Source: Chrysopilus asiliformis (Eukaryota > Arthropoda > Insecta > Diptera > Rhagionidae). From it: a stretch of 64,000 bases of DNA. The notes below the pieces were generated by a model. It did not search any database. It was not told the DNA's origin and worked only from the letters and a program-made list of their open reading frames with translations. The position numbers and the translations under genes are program-made. The stretch's first letter is position 1. Each line of letters opens with the position of its first letter. The stretch spans positions 64,527,970 through 64,591,969 of the forward strand of contig OZ035960.1 in the NCBI GenBank assembly GCA_964034945.1, given 5' to 3'. Positions 60,166 to 64,000 of the stretch are shown piece by piece.

Positions 60166-62341
60166 ATGAAGCGAAACGACTTTGGCGGGCTTCAAGTCGT
60201 TCACTTCTATTTTTTTTTGGTTTGGTTTCTTCTCAGATGCATATCAGAACGTCCATCAGCGATTCTGAAACGGAAAATGATTAACCACAAAGAGACGTGT
60301 CCAAATACAAAAAGAAAAAGGATACTTATCTAATAATCCGGGGATATTTTGTTTGTTTTTCTTCTCCTGTCCATTGTTGATGGTGGATATGGGCAGCTTG
60401 ATATCAGCGGTGTACAGCAGTCAGTTTGAATACCTAAAATCTAACCCAGAAATGTATGAATAACCAAATAAATAAGTTCTCTTACATAGAAAAACGATCA
60501 CCATAAGTTGTACTAAACAAATTCCATCATGCAATTTTCGTAAAATCGAGTTTGGTCGATTTTTGTTTACACCCACTTAACCCACTTAACCTAAAAATTT
60601 TCAAACGCGAATTAAAAACAAACCCTCATAGAAGGACGACTTAACAAACATTTACGGCAACCACTGAAAACATAACTTTCGACGAGTCACAAATATAGAA
60701 CACGAAATCAAAATTTTTTTTAATTTTTTTTATGTTTATAAGAGGAGGGGAAATTCTCGAAGTTTTGCGCGGGAAAAGTTACTGGCGGGTGGCCGCCCGA
60801 AAAGCGTACTGAGCGCCCTCCCGTATTTTTTTTGTTCTTTTTATGCTGGTTAGCTGGGAGTTATGAAAAAGGGTCGAAAAAAAACTGCTGAAATGGTCAT
60901 AGAGGGAAAAGGAATTGTTTACGTTTAATTAAGGATGGAATGGGTTGATCAATATTCTGGGCAAAAGGTTTTACCTTGTTTTTCCGCCAGTTTCCGGTTA
61001 GCGGAAAACCGCTTTTGGGTTGGAGGAGCTGCGCGAAAAACGGGGATTCGAAAAAAAGATTTCGTAGAGTTCGGATCGATTTTCGCTGTTTTTTTCTGAA
61101 AATTTTAAAAGAAAGAATTTCAAAATTTTATTTTTTATTTTTTTACTTACCGAGTTGAAGGTTGTGATTTGTTCTGTGAAAAACGAAAGGAGCATCGTTG
61201 GATATTTTTTCCCTCGTCGCAGGAACTGAAGCGCTGCAAATTTTCCGAGCACACACAGGAACTTTTCTTTGTTTCCATATCTCCAGGAAGTATTTTTTTA
61301 TTATTTTCTCTTGCACTTATATTTTGAATTATTTTTTTTTCTATAATTTTGGTTAATGGGTTCTTTTTTCATATTTATAATTTTTTTAGTTTAAGTTTTT
61401 TTTTTTTTTACTTCTAAGAAAGAAAGAAAGAAAGAAAAGGGTGAACAATACGTTGAGAAGGGAGAAGAGTGGGGAAATCACTGTCACGGTTTTCTTTTAT
61501 AGTTTTATTTCACTCTTTTGGTTCTAGTTTTTCATTTTTTTTCATTTTCATTTAGTTTTTTTTATTCACTGGCACTTGCGATTCATTTTATTTTCCAAAT
61601 TACCATTTTGGTTTTTTTTTAATTTTCTTATTTTTTTTCACTACGAATATTAAGTTCTTTTTTAACGCGCTCGACTGATCCGTATTTTTGTTTGGGCACT
61701 AACATTTTTTCCGAGTTGCGCGGCAGTAACATCTTGAATTTAATTAAATTTTTGCACAATCACAAAACAAAACAAAACAAACGTCAAACACTCGGCAAAA
61801 CACGTGCGTGTCGCGAATCGAAAGAACTCGATGATGATCGCCAATTTGACGTTAATGTCATCGACATAACGATCAAATCGCGAGCTGTACGGGCACCTGA
61901 GAGTTCCTACGTAAAAATAATAAGGATTTCTCGGTAGCTTTTGGGGTGTTCACATTGGGAGTTTTTAATTTTGCATTAGAGTACCTCTATAGTAGAGTGA
62001 AGCACAAGAATTGGTGGTATTTTTGCGCGATTTCTTTATCTTTCATATATTTTGCTGCTGTTATAAAATTATATTAAGTCAATTGCTAGTCTAAACTATG
62101 TTTAGATAAATACTTTTTAAAAGAAGGGGTTGTCATGTGGTGATGGTCGAATGTGGAAAACAGTATGCATGCGGTGTGTAAATTGTTTTTTTGAACTGGT
62201 TTATATTGCAGAATATTTTTTTCAAGCTCTTTTACAGTTGGCCGAACTCTGGCGATTTAATGCCAAATCTGGGTACCGGGAATAACTGCATAGCCGACAA
62301 CGTAAAAGAGAGAATGATTAAGCGAAAGTGATTTCGTTACA
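60166..62341 (+). repeat. 3' LTR (2176 bp)
   Basis: Differences from the 5' LTR seen by eye include G to A at 60330, C to A near 60593, G to T near 60757, one extra A near 61006 and T-run changes near 61335. Few differences over 2.17 kb suggest recent insertion. Confidence 0.95.
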
Positions 62342-62501
62342 AGTTACCACTGGTTAGTTGGTCATACTGGAGCAACGGTGACACTCAGGAACAAGCTAAC
62401 TGCAGATTTGTTCAGATTATAAACCTTCTGTCAACAAGTGTTAACATTTTTTAGTGTCTTTTATTTTTAAATGAATACTAAATAATTATTATTTTGAAAT
62501 A

Positions 62502-63387
62502 ATGAGTGAGAGAAGTAAATATATTTTAGCCCTTGCATTGAAACGCAAAAAGGTACGTCCTAATTTTTATTTATTCCTAAAAATAAAAAGTTTTTTTATA
62601 AAATTAAATAATTACATAGTTAGAAAATCCCAAAGAAGCAAGTCAACCAAATTTTAAGATGATGATCGACGATCAATTAGAAGAGACTTCGACTAGTACT
62701 ATAGAATATTATAATATTGGTGTAGCTGTTACTGGTGTTTCGGGAAATGTTCAGCAAGAACTTGAGTTGAACAAATTGGGTGAAATATCTCAGAATGGTG
62801 ACAACAATCATAATCATAATAACTTGGAAGAGGATTCTGATAACTTTCTCGTTTTGGATAATTATTCAGTCAAAAATGATAATGATTCACCTGAGATTAA
62901 TGATCTTTTGCAACCAAGTAATGATTTGCTGATATTGGATGGTGCTCAAACAGTGTGTAACTTCAATCCTACAGCTACATGTTCAACATTTTCCGATAAA
63001 ACCCAAGTAAGCATGCTGAATAAAATTATTTAAAATAATAATTTGTCTTAATTTCTGAACGATTTTTTTAATGTTACGCATATTTTTTAGGTTGATAAAC
63101 ATACTTATGGAGAAAATTATGATGACGTACCTGACTACGGCTCTGATAAAGACCCCGAATATCTTTTTAACATTTTGGAATCTGAGAGTACCACAGAAGG
63201 AGAAGAGGCTGCTAATAATGCATTTGATGGAACAGAACAAAATGTATCTCAAATTGATAACATATCTAGTAAAAAAAACCAGAAAGAGAAAAAAATGTGA
63301 AAAAACATGGAAATGTAATGTTAGGAAGAGCTTGAAGTGTGCTGGAAAAGAATACGTTTCTAAAAAAGGAAAGGTTATGTGTTGCTA
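62502..63387 (+). pseudogene. spliced gene-like unit of an unassigned insect repeat family
   Basis: A possible first exon (62502-62552, MSERSKYILALALKRKK, GTACGT donor) does not match the phase of the next one, so ATG 62659 may be the real start. The main exon 62659-63006 is acidic and Asn/Asp-rich. A phase-0 intron 63007-63090 (GTAAGC to TTTTTTAG) leads to DYGSDKDPEYLFN. The frame stops at 63298-63300; one frame over, past an A8 run near 63271-63278, a basic KCEKTWKCNVRKSLKCAGKE segment continues to 63387. That block resembles a family I have seen in many insect genomes with no assigned function. Likely a broken mobile gene. Confidence 0.5.
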
Positions 63388-63439
63388 GACAAGACCGATT
63401 TTAAGAAGCACTAAATTTTATCAGCTACCAGAGACACAT

Positions 63440-63751
63440 TGAATAAAACACAGATTATTAATAACAATTTCTTATTTATTTCACTACTGGCGTGAAGCGC
63501 TATAAAAACTTTTAGTCTTCTTCGGTCGCTAGCTTTTTTCCAACTACTATTAATTTTGATTTTTTACATTCATTACAAAGAAGAAAATCCTACTTGTTCA
63601 ATATTAAATTATGTACAAAGTAAAATAAAATTTAAAGCTATCTTTGATTAAAAGAAAATTAACATAATTAACAATTTACAAGTACTGTGAAATTCATAAA
63701 GTTTATATTATTAAATTAAAGATATTAGATAAATTTGATACTTCCGTAACA
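63440..63751 (-). repeat. 3' LTR of a BEL/Pao element (minus strand)
   Basis: On the minus strand it begins TGTTACGGAAGTATC right after a purine tract CCGGGGGGAGAAA (63764-63752) and ends near TTTTATTCA at 63440. The start is well supported by the tract. The end is inferred from the TG...CA rule, since the partner LTR is outside the window. Confidence 0.6.
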
Positions 63752-63773
63752 TTTCTCCCCCCGGTAAGAGACT

Positions 63774-64000
63774 TCAGCTTACGATATTGTTATAACACCT
63801 TGGAATTTTAATATCTTGCTCAGGTAAGACATTTATCCACTGTAACAATTTTTTCAAGGAATCTTCCGGAAGTTTATTATCCCAATCAATACCGCTTCGC
63901 CAAATTTCTTGAAGGAGTATTTTTCTTTTTATCAGGAAAAAGGCTAGAAATCCTAACAGATCAAATATGGACATGAAAGCTTTAAAACCTTCTCGTTTTG
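63774..64000 (-). pseudogene. BEL/Pao Pol fragment (RT to RNase H region), window edge
   Basis: 66 or more codons entering from the right edge: FDLLGFLAFFLIKRKILLQE, then IWRSGIDWDNKLPEDSLKK and IKIPRCYNN, as in the segment that follows the RT in BEL Pol (compare FDPLGILAPVV and LWELKMDWDAALP of the roo-like element at about 42470-42560). The frame ends only about 10 bp before the purine tract, so RNase H and integrase were deleted. Confidence 0.8.

Larger units (their letters stand above)
52086..62341 (+). mobile_element. Ulysses/Osvaldo-like LTR retrotransposon with 2.17-kb LTRs
   Basis: 10.26-kb element flanked by AGTT at 52082-52085 and 62342-62345. The LTRs (52086-54259 and 60166-62341) are nearly identical, with only a handful of substitutions and run-length changes noticed. 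The primer site TGGCGCCCGAGCAGGGAC is of tRNA-Lys type. A 1.15-kb leader, gag and pol follow, all open. There is no env. Fly elements with LTRs of this size and a tRNA-Lys primer include Ulysses and Osvaldo, so it is placed near them by structure. It looks young and possibly mobile. Confidence 0.9.

Noticed and set aside
1..64000. Bacterial or phage features (operons, defence systems, ribosome-binding sites)
   Set aside because: Spliced genes, LINEs, LTR elements and DNA transposons show that the DNA is eukaryotic.

Overview
The window is eukaryotic and almost certainly from an insect, most likely a fly (Diptera). No complete host gene is recognisable. The DNA is AT-rich, with short spliced-looking introns and a dense, layered collection of transposable elements. 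The dipteran guess rests on a GCGCGC-targeting errantivirus like ZAM, a BEL/Pao element with an env gene like roo, an LTR element with about 2.2-kb LTRs and a tRNA-Lys-type primer site like Ulysses/Osvaldo, a (GTCY)n element like mini-me/DINE-1, and a Penelope element. That is inference from element families, not proof.

Region 1-7.5 kb: a piggyBac-like MITE, two tRNA-like (SINE-type) fragments, a foldback with 160-bp arms, a decayed Jockey/CR1-group LINE on the minus strand, the 5' end of a Harbinger transposon with a spliced nuclease exon pair, and a 0.67-kb TIR element.

Region 7.5-31.5 kb is one nest. A minus-strand Helitron is split by a BEL/Pao retrotransposon that carries gag but no pol (8242-30926, 5-bp target duplication CTAGT). 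That element is split by a minus-strand Penelope element (10753-28801, 12-bp duplication). Penelope is split by a plus-strand LINE with RNase H (12664-24738, 8-bp duplication), and the LINE's 3' UTR is split by an apparently intact errantivirus (18271-24707). The target duplications, and the reading frames that resume across the gaps, support five levels of nesting. Side insertions (an RTE-like deletion derivative, piggyBac and pogo MITEs, a hairpin/tandem-repeat block, a Harbinger remnant and TIR elements) decorate most layers.

Region 31.5-36.2 kb: two simple arrays (10-bp and 21/33-bp units), two pogo/Tigger-type elements, and a Harbinger remnant with both its Myb-like and nuclease genes.

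Region 36.2-48.6 kb is a second nest: a hAT element (8-bp duplication TATTTAAC) holds a second hAT (8-bp duplication ACTGTACT). The transposase of the second hAT is interrupted by a Harbinger-type element (itself holding a MITE) and by a roo-like BEL element with gag, pol and env.

Region 48.6-64 kb: HARBI1-like exons, a DINE-1/mini-me-like element, a Helitron 3' end, an almost intact LTR retrotransposon with 2.17-kb LTRs (52086-62341), a spliced gene-like unit of an unassigned family broken at an A-run, and the edge of another internally deleted BEL element running off the window.

How they work together: they do not form a pathway. The sequence records successive insertions. The youngest-looking layers are the errantivirus (LTRs identical by eye, all frames open) and the long-LTR element (LTRs nearly identical, gag and pol open).
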